Assembly (NCBI GenBank): GCA_024690865.1
Contig: JAILON010000022.1
Coordinates: 1 to 60,303, forward strand
Length of the DNA: 60,303 bases
DNA from: Treponema sp.
GTDB taxonomy: Bacteria; Spirochaetota; Spirochaetia; Treponematales; Treponemataceae
Direction of reading: 5' to 3'
The position numbers and the translations under genes were made by a program. The notes beneath the pieces were generated by a model. The model was not told the origin of the DNA and ran no database searches. It saw only the letters and a program-made list of their open reading frames with translations. Positions 18,511 to 27,949 of this stretch are shown one piece after another; the stretch's first letter is position 1, and each line of letters begins with the position of its first letter.

Positions 18511-19085
18511 AGATTTACTTCAATCTGTGTGTGGAGGGCTTCACGAACAGCTATGTTGTGGTGAACGACGATCCCGCGGTTATGGAGGCCCTGATAATAG
18601 ACCCCGGCAAGATAAGCAGCGAGATAATAGACCAGATAGAGCGGGGCCGCTACGAGCTTACGGGGGTGCTCATCACCCACAACCATACGAACCACGTGCA
18701 GGGACTTTCGATATTGAAGAAAATCTATTCCCCCTGCGTCTATGCCGCCGACTATGATGTGGCGGGGGAAAAGTCCATAGTTTTGAGCGGGAACGGAGAG
18801 GTGGAGGTTGCGGGGCTCAACGTAAAGTATTATTCCGTTCCCGGGCACAGTTCCGACAGCATGGTGTACCGGATTGGCAATGTCCTTTTCACGGGGGACA
18901 CGCTTACTTCTGGAATCATCGGGGAAACGAGCAGCAAGTATTCCAAGAAACTGCTGCGGGACAACATCGTGGAAAAGCTGTACTCCCAGACCGAGGCCAC
19001 CGTGCTCATGCCGGGTCACGGACCGCCTTCCACGATTGCGGGGGAAAAGCAGTTCAACCTGGACATTCCCTATCAGCTGAACTAG
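18507..19085 (+). CDS. Metallo-beta-lactamase-fold hydrolase, atypical metal site
   Basis: 192 aa, glyoxalase-II/YcbL-like size. The signature that is normally H-x-H-x-D-H reads H58-N-H60-T-N62-H63, so the Asp that binds the second metal is Asn. The other ligands appear kept: H in VPGHSSDSM, D in LFTGDTL and H in MPGHGPPST. These enzymes hydrolyse thioesters or phosphoesters. The Asn substitution suggests a mononuclear site or altered chemistry. Coupled to the pentapeptide protein gene; substrate unknown. Confidence 0.82.
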   Translation: MKIYFNLCVEGFTNSYVVVNDDPAVMEALIIDPGKISSEIIDQIERGRYELTGVLITHNHTNHVQGLSILKKIYSPCVYAADYDVAGEKSIVLSGNGEVEVAGLNVKYYSVPGHSSDSMVYRIGNVLFTGDTLTSGIIGETSSKYSKKLLRDNIVEKLYSQTEATVLMPGHGPPSTIAGEKQFNLDIPYQLN

Positions 19086-19155
19086 TTCCTCTCGGGAAGC
19101 TCGGCCGCGGGCTGTTTCGTGGCCGAGGGCTGTTTTCCGATTGGCCGGATGGGGC

Positions 19156-20067
19156 TCACTGACCGAATTCGTCTTTCAGCACCGCCATTGACCGACACTC
19201 TTCGGCACGGTCGGGGGAGCAGCTTGCCTCTACGAAATCGGGCTTCTGGTATTCGTCGCGGGAGGCGATTTCTTCCCGCGGCACCTGGCCGGGGTGGAAG
19301 AGCAGCTCCAGCGGACGGCCTTTCCGTTCGGCAAGCGCGATGAGCTTGGGCAGGACGGGGCGGAGGTTGCCTTCTGTCATTGCTCCGCTGAAGAACACGC
19401 CGGAAAGGTAGGTCGGCGTTATGCCCTTTTTTTTCAGTCCCCGCTTCACCTTTGCAGAAAGCAGGTTCAGCACGGCACATTTGACGACGTTTGCCAGTTT
19501 GATTTTTCCGTAGATTGCCGGGGTCGCAAGATAGGGCGAAAGCGGATCTTCCGAACAGCGGATGCAGGAAATCCTGCAGCCTTCCTTTTCCAGGTCGGCC
19601 ACTGCGTCCATCATTGCGTCGAAGAAGATGGGGATGTGGTGGGGATGCTGGTGGCTGTCCAAGTTTACGGCGGCCTTGTCAAAGAGTCCCGTCCCCAGGC
19701 ACCGCCGTATCTGGGCGGCAAGCTCCTGGGCGAGCTGGGCGCGGACGCGGCCCCGCTTCCATGGCGTGAAGGATGCTGCGAGGAGCGAGAGCCAGGAGAC
19801 CTTGAACAGGCCCTTTTCATCGGCCAGGTCCTTCAGTGAAAGGAAGTTGCTGACGGGGCGGCCCTCCATGACGTTCAAGTGGACGGACAGGACCGGCTGG
19901 ACCGGAAAGGTCGGCTGGGCGGCCTGGTACAGCTTCATGCAGCTGTCAAAGCAGGAGATGTTGGGAATCACGCTGAGGGAGTCCACCTTGCCCTGCTGGC
20001 AGAGCGCGATTATGTCCTTGGACGAGGCGACTGCGAGGGCAAAGTCATCGGCATGGAAGCTGACCAT
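19156..20067 (-). CDS. YdjC/ChbG-family carbohydrate deacetylase
   Basis: 303 aa. It opens with MVSFHADDFALA, the metal-binding HADDFG-like motif of YdjC proteins, and later has VHLNVMEG and DSHQHPHHIPIF with the expected histidines. The family removes N-acetyl groups from chito-oligosaccharides or related sugars in the cytoplasm. It lies 18 bp downstream of the decarboxylase gene on the same strand, suggesting an operon, although the biochemical link is not obvious. Confidence 0.8.
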   Translation of the reverse strand: MVSFHADDFALAVASSKDIIALCQQGKVDSLSVIPNISCFDSCMKLYQAAQPTFPVQPVLSVHLNVMEGRPVSNFLSLKDLADEKGLFKVSWLSLLAASFTPWKRGRVRAQLAQELAAQIRRCLGTGLFDKAAVNLDSHQHPHHIPIFFDAMMDAVADLEKEGCRISCIRCSEDPLSPYLATPAIYGKIKLANVVKCAVLNLLSAKVKRGLKKKGITPTYLSGVFFSGAMTEGNLRPVLPKLIALAERKGRPLELLFHPGQVPREEIASRDEYQKPDFVEASCSPDRAEECRSMAVLKDEFGQ

Positions 20068-20085
20068 TCCTGAAAGGCTCCGGCC

Positions 20086-21258
20086 CTATTCCATGTAGAA
20101 GGTCTTGATGGGCGGGAAGCCGTTGAAGGCGACGCTCGCGTATGTCGAGGTGTAGGCCCCGGTGGACAGCCAGTAGAGCCTGTCGCCCGCCTTCAGGTTC
20201 ACCGGAAGCTTGTACTTGAAGTCTTCGTACATGATGTCCGCGCTGTCGCAGGTGGGGCCGGCCAGGATGACTTCCCCTTCCTTCGCGTCGGGGGCGTCCT
20301 TGGAGCTGATGACCGGGTATTTGATGGACTCGCCCATCGTTTCGACCAGGCCGTTGAATTTGCCGGCGTCCACGTAGACCCAGCGCTGCAGGGCGGTATT
20401 GTTCTTGCGGCTTATCAGTATGACCTCGCTGGTGAGGATTCCGCAGTCGCCGACGAGCGAGCGGCCCGGCTCAAGGATTATCTGGGGCATGTCCTCCCCG
20501 AAGTCCTCGCGCAGGTAGCGGGTTATCTCCGAGGCGTAGGTCTCAAGCTCGTTGGCGGGGCTGATGTAGTGGGCGGGGAAGCCCCCTCCCATGTTTATCA
20601 TGGAAAGGCGGATTCCCTCCTCTTCTTCCAGCGAGGAGAAGAGGTAGAGGCTCTTTGCTATCGCGTCGTTCCAGATTCCGATGTCGCGCTGCTGGCTTCC
20701 CACGTGGAAGCTCACGCCGTAGGGGGTCAGGCCCATGTCGCGCGCCTGCACGAGCAGGTCGTAGGCCATGTCGGGATGGCAGCCGAACTTGCGGCTGAGC
20801 GGCCAGTCGGCGGTCGCCGTACCTTCGATGAGCATGCGGACGTAGACCCTGCTGCCGGGAGCGAATTCCCCGATGTTCTTCAGGTCCTCCTTGCTGTCCG
20901 TCGCGAACATCCTGACGCCCTTCTCGTAGAAGTAGGCGATGTCGACGGCCTTCTTTATCGTGTTTCCGTAGGAGAGGCGGTCAGGGGAAACGCCGAGCGA
21001 GAGCACTTCATCCAACTCGTAGCGGGAGGCGATGTCAAAGTTGGATCCCATATCCGCAAGCATCTTGACGATCTGTTTGCCAGGGTTTGCCTTGACGGCG
21101 TAATAGATTTGTGCGTAGGGGAAGGAATCCTTGAGCTTGATGTAGTTGTGCTTGACCTGATGGAGGTTCACGACTATGTTCGGGGTTTCCAGGTCCTTTG
21201 AAAATTTCAGGAAGGCCTCCCAGTCGAAGTCAGAAACGAAGTCCGCGCGATTGTACAA
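20086..21258 (-). CDS. Ornithine/lysine/diaminopimelate-type decarboxylase, PLP fold III
   Basis: 390 aa, right length for eukaryotic-type ornithine decarboxylases. PLP lysine K56 lies in YYAVKANP, followed by the usual ASRYELDEV and a glycine-rich phosphate site (MINMGGGFP). The C-terminal active-site Cys is in GPTCDSAD, with the YWLSTGAYT end, all typical of ODC. The reaction would give putrescine, or cadaverine if lysine-specific. The start is TTG at 21258 with AAGGCGG upstream; no in-frame ATG fits better. Operon with the YdjC gene. Confidence 0.85.
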   Translation of the reverse strand: MYNRADFVSDFDWEAFLKFSKDLETPNIVVNLHQVKHNYIKLKDSFPYAQIYYAVKANPGKQIVKMLADMGSNFDIASRYELDEVLSLGVSPDRLSYGNTIKKAVDIAYFYEKGVRMFATDSKEDLKNIGEFAPGSRVYVRMLIEGTATADWPLSRKFGCHPDMAYDLLVQARDMGLTPYGVSFHVGSQQRDIGIWNDAIAKSLYLFSSLEEEEGIRLSMINMGGGFPAHYISPANELETYASEITRYLREDFGEDMPQIILEPGRSLVGDCGILTSEVILISRKNNTALQRWVYVDAGKFNGLVETMGESIKYPVISSKDAPDAKEGEVILAGPTCDSADIMYEDFKYKLPVNLKAGDRLYWLSTGAYTSTYASVAFNGFPPIKTFYME

Positions 21259-21314
21259 AGCAGTACCGCCTTATCTTGGGATTTATAACAGTTGGAAACA
21301 CTGCATTTGAAGCG

Positions 21315-21343
21315 ATGATAATATAAATCAGCCATGCTTGCAA
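21315..21343 (-). promoter_or_regulatory. Promoter of the decarboxylase operon
   Basis: On the minus strand TTGCAA, 17-bp spacer, TATCAT, then a leader of about 50 nt with a ribosome site before the TTG start. Confidence 0.5.
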
Positions 21344-21366
21344 GATAGTTTTAGGCAAAATGTTCC

Positions 21367-21395
21367 TTGAAGTTTCTGCATGGCATGGCTATAAT
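21367..21395 (+). promoter_or_regulatory. Leaderless promoter of the zinc-ribbon/ppx genes
   Basis: TTGAAG (21367-21372), 17-bp spacer, perfect TATAAT (21390-21395), then 6 nt to the ATG at 21402. The transcript should begin at the initiation codon; no ribosome site exists. Confidence 0.7.
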
Positions 21396-21401
21396 GGACC
21401 T

Positions 21402-21830
21402 ATGGAATACCTTGTCCTTTTGGGACTTGCCGTCTTCATCTTCTTCATGCTCCGCTTCATCGTCAGTTCCGACCGGGAGGAAAAGAAGGCCGGGCTCAAG
21501 AAGGCCAACGACGAGGCGCAGAAAAAGGCCGAGGCCCGGGGCCTTCTGGTCAGCTGCCCCCTCTGTTCAAGCCCGCTTGCGAAGGGCGAGGACATCGTGA
21601 GCAAGGTCTACCGGCCCATGAACGTGCCGGACCAGCTGTGTACGATCGACGGCTGCCCCCACTGCTTCCCCAGGCCGGAGCCGGGTCTCAGGCGGGTCTG
21701 CCCGGTGTGCGGCAAGGAGGTTCCGCTCAAGACGGGACACCTGAACGCCCGCCTGTTCAACTACGAGGACGGCAAGAAGCACGTGGTCGTTACGGGCTGC
21801 ACGGAATGCAGCAAGGGAAACAAGAAGTAG
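21402..21830 (+). CDS. Membrane-anchored zinc-ribbon protein
   Basis: 142 aa from the leaderless ATG at 21402. A single N-terminal TM (EYLVLLGLAVFIFFMLRFIV) is followed by a charged coiled segment (REEKKAGLKKANDEAQKKAE). Then come several Cys pairs: CPLCSSPL, CPHCFP, CPVCGKE and CTECSK, consistent with one or two zinc ribbons. It lies 3 nt upstream of the Ppx/GppA gene, so the two are expressed together. Function not established. Confidence 0.7.
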   Translation: MEYLVLLGLAVFIFFMLRFIVSSDREEKKAGLKKANDEAQKKAEARGLLVSCPLCSSPLAKGEDIVSKVYRPMNVPDQLCTIDGCPHCFPRPEPGLRRVCPVCGKEVPLKTGHLNARLFNYEDGKKHVVVTGCTECSKGNKK

Positions 21831-21833
21831 GAT

Positions 21834-23363
21834 ATGGGAAGCATTAAGGCTGTCATAGAGATAGGTTCCACGGGCATCAGGATGCTCGTGGCCGAGATGA
21901 CCGACGACAAGAAGCGCAACATACTGGACCGGTCCGAGTTCCCCGCCAACATCGGGCGGGACGTGTTCACCTCCCGCTACATCAGCCGCGACACCATGCT
22001 GAACGCCCTGCGCATCCTGAACCGCTTCGGCGAGCAGCTCTCGTCCTGGGGGCTCACGCGGGAAGAGACCCTTGTCCTGGGTACCAGCGCCGTCCGAGAG
22101 GCCCTGAACCGCGACCCCTTCGTGGACCGGATAAAGGTAAAGACCGGCTTTACCGTCCGCGTCATTGACGGCATCGAGGAGAACCGCCTGATGTACATCG
22201 CGGTGACCGAATGCCTCAAGGAGGAGAGCTTTTCGGTCCGCCAGAGCAATTCGATAATCCTTGACGTTTCCGGCGGGGCGACCGAGATGATGCTGATGGA
22301 GAAGGGCAGCATGGTGGGGGCGCACTCGCTCAGGCTGGGCACGGTCATCATCGGCCAGCAGATCCATTCGATGACCGGCAATACCGACGACGCAATGCGC
22401 TTTGTCGGGGAATTCATCCGCAACACGAGGAACATGCTGAATGCGGAGATGAACTTGGGCAAGGTCCAGCAGTTCATCGCGCTGGGCCGGGATATGCAGA
22501 TAGCATCGATCATCGCGGGAAATCCTGTTTCCACCTTTTTGTGGGAGATAGGGCGGGACAAGTTTGACGCGTTCGTGGACGAGGTGGAAAACTATTCCGA
22601 AGAGGAATGCGTTGCCCGCTTCAAGATGAGCTACGCCGAGGCGAAGACATTCCGCATTTCGCTGTTGACCTACAGGCAGTTCGTCTCCCTGACGAACGTG
22701 AAGACCATCGTCGTTCCCGAGACTTCCATCCGGGAAGGGGCGCTCATAGCCGGGGCGGAGGAAAGCGACGGAGGGCTTCACGAGGAGTTTTCGGAACAGA
22801 TTGTCGCCAGTGCACGGACCCTGCTCAGGAAGTACAAGGGGGACGAAAAGCATGCCGAGTTTGTCCGTTCGGTGAGCGTCCGGCTTTTTGACGAGATGGA
22901 GGGGGAACTGGGCCTGGACCCGCATGCCAGGATGCTCCTTGAGGTGTCCGCCCTGCTGCACGACATTGGGATGTTCATTCGGGCGGAGGACCACAACCTT
23001 CATTCCTGCTACATCATCAGGCACAGCGAGATTTTCGGTCTGAGCGCGGAGGAGATGAATCTGGTTTCCCTCATCGCGCTGTACCACAAGGGCAAGGCCT
23101 CGCCCCAGAATGCGGCGGAGGTGAAGATGTTGCCCCGGGCCAGCCGCCTGACGATATTGAAGCTCTGCTCGATACTGCGGGTGGCGGACTCGTTTGACCG
23201 CAGCCACAGGCAGCGGATAAAGGATTTCAGCATTTCCTTCTCCAAGGACAGCATCACGTTCAGGATAAAGGGGCATGAGCACCTGGGGCTGGAGCGGCTG
23301 GCCCTGCAGGAGAAGTCCGACTTGTTCGAGGACGTGTTTGGATACAAGGTCGTGCTGGTGTAG
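21834..23363 (+). CDS. ppx: Exopolyphosphatase / pppGpp phosphatase (Ppx/GppA family)
   Basis: 509 aa. The N-terminal actin-like ASKHA domain has IEIGSTGIRMLVAEM (phosphate 1), LGTSAVREALN, and DVSGGATEMMLMEKG (phosphate 2). The C-terminal third is an HD-type domain (LLEVSALLHDIGMF, then LIALYHKG), as in full-length Ppx/GppA. The enzyme removes terminal phosphates from polyphosphate or pppGpp. Adjacent ppk1 supports a polyphosphate turnover role. Confidence 0.88.
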   Translation: MGSIKAVIEIGSTGIRMLVAEMTDDKKRNILDRSEFPANIGRDVFTSRYISRDTMLNALRILNRFGEQLSSWGLTREETLVLGTSAVREALNRDPFVDRIKVKTGFTVRVIDGIEENRLMYIAVTECLKEESFSVRQSNSIILDVSGGATEMMLMEKGSMVGAHSLRLGTVIIGQQIHSMTGNTDDAMRFVGEFIRNTRNMLNAEMNLGKVQQFIALGRDMQIASIIAGNPVSTFLWEIGRDKFDAFVDEVENYSEEECVARFKMSYAEAKTFRISLLTYRQFVSLTNVKTIVVPETSIREGALIAGAEESDGGLHEEFSEQIVASARTLLRKYKGDEKHAEFVRSVSVRLFDEMEGELGLDPHARMLLEVSALLHDIGMFIRAEDHNLHSCYIIRHSEIFGLSAEEMNLVSLIALYHKGKASPQNAAEVKMLPRASRLTILKLCSILRVADSFDRSHRQRIKDFSISFSKDSITFRIKGHEHLGLERLALQEKSDLFEDVFGYKVVLV

Positions 23364-23433
23364 TACGCGGCACGGTGAGGCGTCTGGGGGCTGAGGCTTT
23401 TCGGGCCTGCCGAGGTGGACAGGAGGGAACAAT

Positions 23434-25599
23434 ATGGCGGAAAACAAGGCGATAAAAGACGGCAAGGCCAGGCAGGAACGGGCCCGCTGCTTCAACAGGG
23501 AGCTGAGCTGGCTGGAATTCAACGCACGCGTCCTGAGCGAGGCCCTGAGGAAGGACAACCCGCTGCTTGAGCGGCTGAACTTCCTCGGCATCGTCTCAAG
23601 CAACTTCGGGGAATTCTTTCAGGTCCGCGTCGCCTCGCTCAAGCGGGAGGCGATGGTCAATCCCCGGCAAAGGGATTCCAGCGGGCTGACGGCAAAGGAG
23701 GCCCTTGGCAGGATATCCAGGCGCAGCCATGATATTGTCGCCTCGCAGTACAAGTGCCTCATGGACGACATACTGCCCGCCTTGGCGGAGGAGGGGCTGG
23801 TCTACGTCCGTCCCAAGTCCTTTTCCACCGCGCAGAAGAACTATGCGGAAGGCTTTTTCCGCCACGAGGTCTTCCCCCTGCTGACCCCGCTCCGCACCGA
23901 CTTGGACGAATTCCCCCACATCGCGAGCATGCAGCTGCATGCGGCCTTCCTTTTGGACAAGATGCCGGGGGTCCACCGCAAGGAGACGGGCCTGTTGCCC
24001 CAGTCCGACACCGACCTGCTGGCCTTGGTCCCCATCCCGTCCAGCCTTTCCCGCATCGTCTACCTGCCTGGCGAAGATGGCGTCAGGCATTTCTCCCTCT
24101 TGGACGACATAGTGACCCTCTTCGGGCGCGAGCTCTTCCCCGGCTACAACGTCAAGGAGTCCATGGTCTTCAAGCTGGCCCGCGACGCGGACTTCGCCGT
24201 GGACGAGGAGGCTGGCGACCAGTTCATCCAGGCGATGAAGGAGGTGCTGGTCAAGCGGCAGTCCTCCTTCCCGGTCTGCCTGTGGGCGGGATCGGGGAGC
24301 AAGAAGCTCCTTTCTCTGATGAAGGAGAAGCTGTCGCTGGAGGATGGCGACGTCTACTGTGTGGACGGCATCCTGGACCCCGGTTCCCTGATGGAGCTTT
24401 CCGAAGGCGACGTGGCCTTCCGCCTGTCCTATCCCGACTGGCCGCACTTCTACCCCGATTCCCTCCCGGAGGAAGGAAGCTACTGGAACACCTTCCGTCA
24501 GAGGGACATCCTGCTCAACGTGCCGTATGAAAGCTACGACCCGGTCGTCCGCTTCGTACAGGATGCGGCGGTGGATTCGCACGTGCTCGCCATCAAGATG
24601 ACCCTCTACCGGACGGGCAGCAATTCGCCCATCGTGCAGGCCCTCAAGCGGGCCTCCGTCAACGGCAAGTCCGTCACGGTCTTCGTGGAGCTCAAGGCCC
24701 GCTTTGACGAGCAGCGCAACATCTCGTGGGCGGAGGAACTGGAGGATGCGGGGGCGACCGTCATATACGGCATGGTCAACCTGAAGGTCCACGCCAAGAT
24801 CTGCCTGGTCATCCGCAAGGAGAGCGACGGCATCCGCCGCTACCTGCACCTGAGCACGGGCAACTACAACCCCAAGACCGCCCGCCTCTACCAGGATTTC
24901 TCGATTTTCACGAGCAACCCGGACCTCGCGCTGGACGCGACCCTCTTCTTCAACGTCGTTTCGGGCTACAGCATCGTCCAGTCCATGCACTCGCTCTCCA
25001 TGGCACCGGTCAACATCAAGAGCCGGCTCATTGAGATGATAGAACGGGAGATAAGCTACAGCAGTCCCGACAATCCCGGCCTCATCATCGCCAAGATGAA
25101 CAGCCTCTGCCACGACGACATAATAGAAGAACTGTACAAGGCGAGCGCGGCGGGCGTACGCGTCATGCTGAACATACGCGGCATCTGCACCTTGATTCCC
25201 GGCGTGAAGGGGATGAGCGAGAACATCGAGGTTTCGAGCGTCGTCGGCCGCTACCTGGAGCATTCCCGCATCTTCTACTTCAAGAACGGGGGCAACGAGG
25301 AGCTGTACCTGAGCAGTGCGGACTGGATGGTGCGGAACTTGGACAAGCGGATTGAGCTGATGTTCCCCGTGCTGGACAGGGATGCCTTCGCGGAGGTCAA
25401 GGAAACCCTCATGCTCTACTTCGAGGACAACACGCACCGGCATACGCTGATGAAGGACGGTTCATGGAAGCCGCTCAGGCCTGCTGCGGGCGAGGCGGCG
25501 GTGAGCGTTCAGGAAGAGCTTCAGCAGAAGTACCGCAGGCGCGACGAAACCCGCAAGTCCCAGCCCAAGGTGGAATTCGAGGTCCGGCGGAAGAACTAG
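23434..25599 (+). CDS. ppk1: Polyphosphate kinase 1
   Basis: 721 aa, standard length. It begins with the family RELSWLEFNARVL block. The autophosphorylated His is in LKVHAKIC (H453), with the second active-site His in LEHSRIFYF (H610), and HLSTGNYN between them. PPK1 makes polyphosphate from ATP reversibly at the membrane. GGAGGG lies 6-7 nt before the ATG. It is downstream of ppx with a 70-nt gap, so the pair can balance synthesis and degradation. Confidence 0.95.
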   Translation: MAENKAIKDGKARQERARCFNRELSWLEFNARVLSEALRKDNPLLERLNFLGIVSSNFGEFFQVRVASLKREAMVNPRQRDSSGLTAKEALGRISRRSHDIVASQYKCLMDDILPALAEEGLVYVRPKSFSTAQKNYAEGFFRHEVFPLLTPLRTDLDEFPHIASMQLHAAFLLDKMPGVHRKETGLLPQSDTDLLALVPIPSSLSRIVYLPGEDGVRHFSLLDDIVTLFGRELFPGYNVKESMVFKLARDADFAVDEEAGDQFIQAMKEVLVKRQSSFPVCLWAGSGSKKLLSLMKEKLSLEDGDVYCVDGILDPGSLMELSEGDVAFRLSYPDWPHFYPDSLPEEGSYWNTFRQRDILLNVPYESYDPVVRFVQDAAVDSHVLAIKMTLYRTGSNSPIVQALKRASVNGKSVTVFVELKARFDEQRNISWAEELEDAGATVIYGMVNLKVHAKICLVIRKESDGIRRYLHLSTGNYNPKTARLYQDFSIFTSNPDLALDATLFFNVVSGYSIVQSMHSLSMAPVNIKSRLIEMIEREISYSSPDNPGLIIAKMNSLCHDDIIEELYKASAAGVRVMLNIRGICTLIPGVKGMSENIEVSSVVGRYLEHSRIFYFKNGGNEELYLSSADWMVRNLDKRIELMFPVLDRDAFAEVKETLMLYFEDNTHRHTLMKDGSWKPLRPAAGEAAVSVQEELQQKYRRRDETRKSQPKVEFEVRRKN

Positions 25600-25676
25600 C
25601 GGGCCGCGTATGCCGCCCGCTAGGGGAGCCTGGGGGATCCCCCGGCAGCCGCCGGGGAGATGGGAGCGGGTGCGGG

Positions 25677-26822
25677 CTATTCCAGGTGCTTCATAAATGC
25701 AGCCTTGTTCTCCTGCGGGGTGCTGGTCGGGCGGCCCAGGTCGTCCCTGGCGCCGATGGCGCATTTTGCTTCGATGAAGGTCAGCTGTCTGCCTGCCTTC
25801 GCCTTCGCCAGCTCCCGGTCCAGCTCGTCAAAGTTCGAGACCGCGACCGCAACGGGGTACCCGCAGGCCAGGGCGACATCCTTCAGGCTCAGGGCTGATG
25901 CGACGGTGGGCATGCCGCCCACGCTTTCGTGCGCCCCGTTGTTTATCACGATATGGATGAGGTTTCCCGGCTTGCAGCTTGCTATGACGGACAGTGCGCC
26001 CAGGTGCATCAGGGCGGCGCCGTCGCCGTCCACGCACCATATCTTCCTGTCCGGCTTGTTCAGGGCGATTCCCAGCGCAATCGAGGAGCTGTGCCCCATG
26101 GAGCCGACGGTCAGGAAGTCGCGCCCGTGCAGGGGGGCGGCCTGTCCGGCTCCTTGTCCGCCCTGCCCGGCGGCTTCCCGTGCCTCGAACAGCTCGCGGC
26201 TCGCCTTTCCGGTCGTGGAGACGATCGGATCGTCCCCGCTGTATGTGATGATGTGGCGGATTATTTCTTCCCGCCGCATCGGGTTGTCGTTTTTATATTC
26301 TGTCCTGCCGGCGTAAGAGAGCGCCCCCTTCCGCACGACGATGGCCACGTCCTTGCCCCTCGTGAGGAGTCCACGGAACTCGGCCATCTTTTCTCCCAAC
26401 TGCTCCAGGGTCGTCTCCGTGTCGAGGACGAAATAGGGAACGCCCATGACGTCCAGCAGCGGGAGCGTCACTGCCCCCTGCCAGACATGCTGGGGCTCGT
26501 CCTTCACACCCGGCTCTCCCCGCCAGCCGATGACGAATATCTCCGGTATCGCGTAGACCTTCTCGTTCAGGAGCGAGGCAAGGGGATTGATGACGTTGCC
26601 CTCGCCGGAGTTCTGCATGTAGACGACGGGAACCCTGCCGGTCGCCAGGTGGTAGCCGGCCGCCAATGCGACGCAGTTCCCCTCGTTGGCGGCGATGACG
26701 TGGTGGGCCGGATCTATGCCGTACTTGCCCATCAGGTAGTCGCACAGGGCCTTCAGCTGGGAGTCCGGCACACCCGTAAAAAAGTCCGCCCCGAGCGCGG
26801 CGACAAAATCTTCAACCTTCAT
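25677..26822 (-). CDS. Phosphonopyruvate decarboxylase
   Basis: 381 aa, a single-chain TPP enzyme of the Ppd family. It begins MKVEDFVAALGADFFTGVPD with the Glu of the TPP site in HVIAANEGN. It has the C-terminal TPP motif GDGAALMHLG ending in INNGAHESVGG. It converts phosphonopyruvate to phosphonoacetaldehyde, the step that makes phosphonate synthesis irreversible. AAGGA precedes the ATG. It is the last gene of the seven-gene operon, 11 nt after the reductase. No catalytic loss is visible. Confidence 0.9.
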   Translation of the reverse strand: MKVEDFVAALGADFFTGVPDSQLKALCDYLMGKYGIDPAHHVIAANEGNCVALAAGYHLATGRVPVVYMQNSGEGNVINPLASLLNEKVYAIPEIFVIGWRGEPGVKDEPQHVWQGAVTLPLLDVMGVPYFVLDTETTLEQLGEKMAEFRGLLTRGKDVAIVVRKGALSYAGRTEYKNDNPMRREEIIRHIITYSGDDPIVSTTGKASRELFEAREAAGQGGQGAGQAAPLHGRDFLTVGSMGHSSSIALGIALNKPDRKIWCVDGDGAALMHLGALSVIASCKPGNLIHIVINNGAHESVGGMPTVASALSLKDVALACGYPVAVAVSNFDELDRELAKAKAGRQLTFIEAKCAIGARDDLGRPTSTPQENKAAFMKHLE

Positions 26823-26833
26823 CTGTTTTCCTT

Positions 26834-27949
26834 CTACTGCAGTATCTGACGGTACAGTCCGTCTATGGACTCCTCCGTGAGGCGGACGGGATTGTTCTTC
26901 AGGCGGACGGGATTCACCGAAGTCCTCAGGAACTGGAAATCCTGTTCTCCCGTAGGAACCGCTTTCTTCAAGGAAAGTCCGGCCAGGATGTCCTTGAACC
27001 TGTCCGCCGCGTCGAGGGGCGAGTCGGAGCCCATGGCATCCGCAAGCTCCTGGAACATTTCCGCAAGGTAGTCGCTGCCCCTGGGATCCAGGCACAAATC
27101 GCAGTGTTCCGCCATATAGGGCCACAGGGCGGCGACGCAGAGGGCCGCGGCATGCCCGTGCGCTAGGCCGTACAGGCTCGTCAGCTTGTAGCACATGGCG
27201 TGGCCGGCGGTCGTCTGCGTTATGTTTATCGCCCTTCCGGCCAAATGCGCGGCCTTCAGCATGTTCCCGTTGGCCTGCTCCTCGTTCCGTATATATCCGT
27301 CCATGTTTTCCAAGACGAGCCGTATGGCCTCCTTGGAAAATGCCTTGCTTTCGCTGGTGGAATTGACGGACCAGAAGCTTTCGACCGAATGGCAGAATGC
27401 ATCCAGCGCAGTGGATTTTCGCTGGTAGTCCGGCAGGGTTCGGAGCGCCGACACGTCGAACAGGACGGCGGAAGGAATGCAGCTTACGTCCGAGATGGAC
27501 TGCTTTTCACCCCCGTAATATATCACGGCGTAGCGGGTTGCCTCGCTCCCCGTGCCGGCGGTCGTCGGGACGGCGAGCAGCCGTATGCCGTTCGGGACAA
27601 TCGTCTGCTCCAGATAGCTCCTGGTATCGTCCATGTTTGAATACAGCTTGACGCACTTGGCTACATCGATGGAACTTCCCCCGCCCACGGCGACAAGCAT
27701 GTCGCACCTGTGCGCACGGAATTCTTTGACACCGCAGACGACGGACTCGTAGCGGGGGTTTGGATCGAATCCGCTGAATTTCACGATGCGGATTCCCTTT
27801 CGTGCCTCCAGTGCGTCGAAATATCCGGCTATGGGCAGGTGGCGGAATGCCCCGTCGCAGACGAGGAAGATGGATCTAATCCCGTTGTTCTGGAAGTATT
27901 CGTCAAGTGCGGCGTATCCGTCGGAGGCCTCAAGTATCGTCTGCTCCAT
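26834..27949 (-). CDS. Phosphonoacetaldehyde reductase, iron-containing alcohol dehydrogenase family
   Basis: 371 aa. It has the nucleotide loop VGGGSSIDVAK, the PTTAGTGSEAT motif, and the metal-binding D-A-x-x-H (STALDAFCHSVESFWS) with later histidines in TTAGHAMCYK and LAHGHAAAL. The SVESFWSVNST and INITQTTAGHAM stretches are typical of the subgroup found beside PEP mutase that reduces phosphonoacetaldehyde to 2-hydroxyethylphosphonate. The ATG overlaps the upstream stop by one base (TGATG). The context with Ppd supports this substrate; the family assignment is certain, the substrate inferred. Confidence 0.85.
   Translation of the reverse strand: MEQTILEASDGYAALDEYFQNNGIRSIFLVCDGAFRHLPIAGYFDALEARKGIRIVKFSGFDPNPRYESVVCGVKEFRAHRCDMLVAVGGGSSIDVAKCVKLYSNMDDTRSYLEQTIVPNGIRLLAVPTTAGTGSEATRYAVIYYGGEKQSISDVSCIPSAVLFDVSALRTLPDYQRKSTALDAFCHSVESFWSVNSTSESKAFSKEAIRLVLENMDGYIRNEEQANGNMLKAAHLAGRAINITQTTAGHAMCYKLTSLYGLAHGHAAALCVAALWPYMAEHCDLCLDPRGSDYLAEMFQELADAMGSDSPLDAADRFKDILAGLSLKKAVPTGEQDFQFLRTSVNPVRLKNNPVRLTEESIDGLYRQILQ

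Noticed and set aside
21567..23603. Long antisense open frames opposite ppx, ppk1, groEL, malQ, the operon and other genes
   Set aside because: High GC and biased codon use open the complementary frames. They lack ribosome sites and recognisable families, while the sense proteins have clear motifs.
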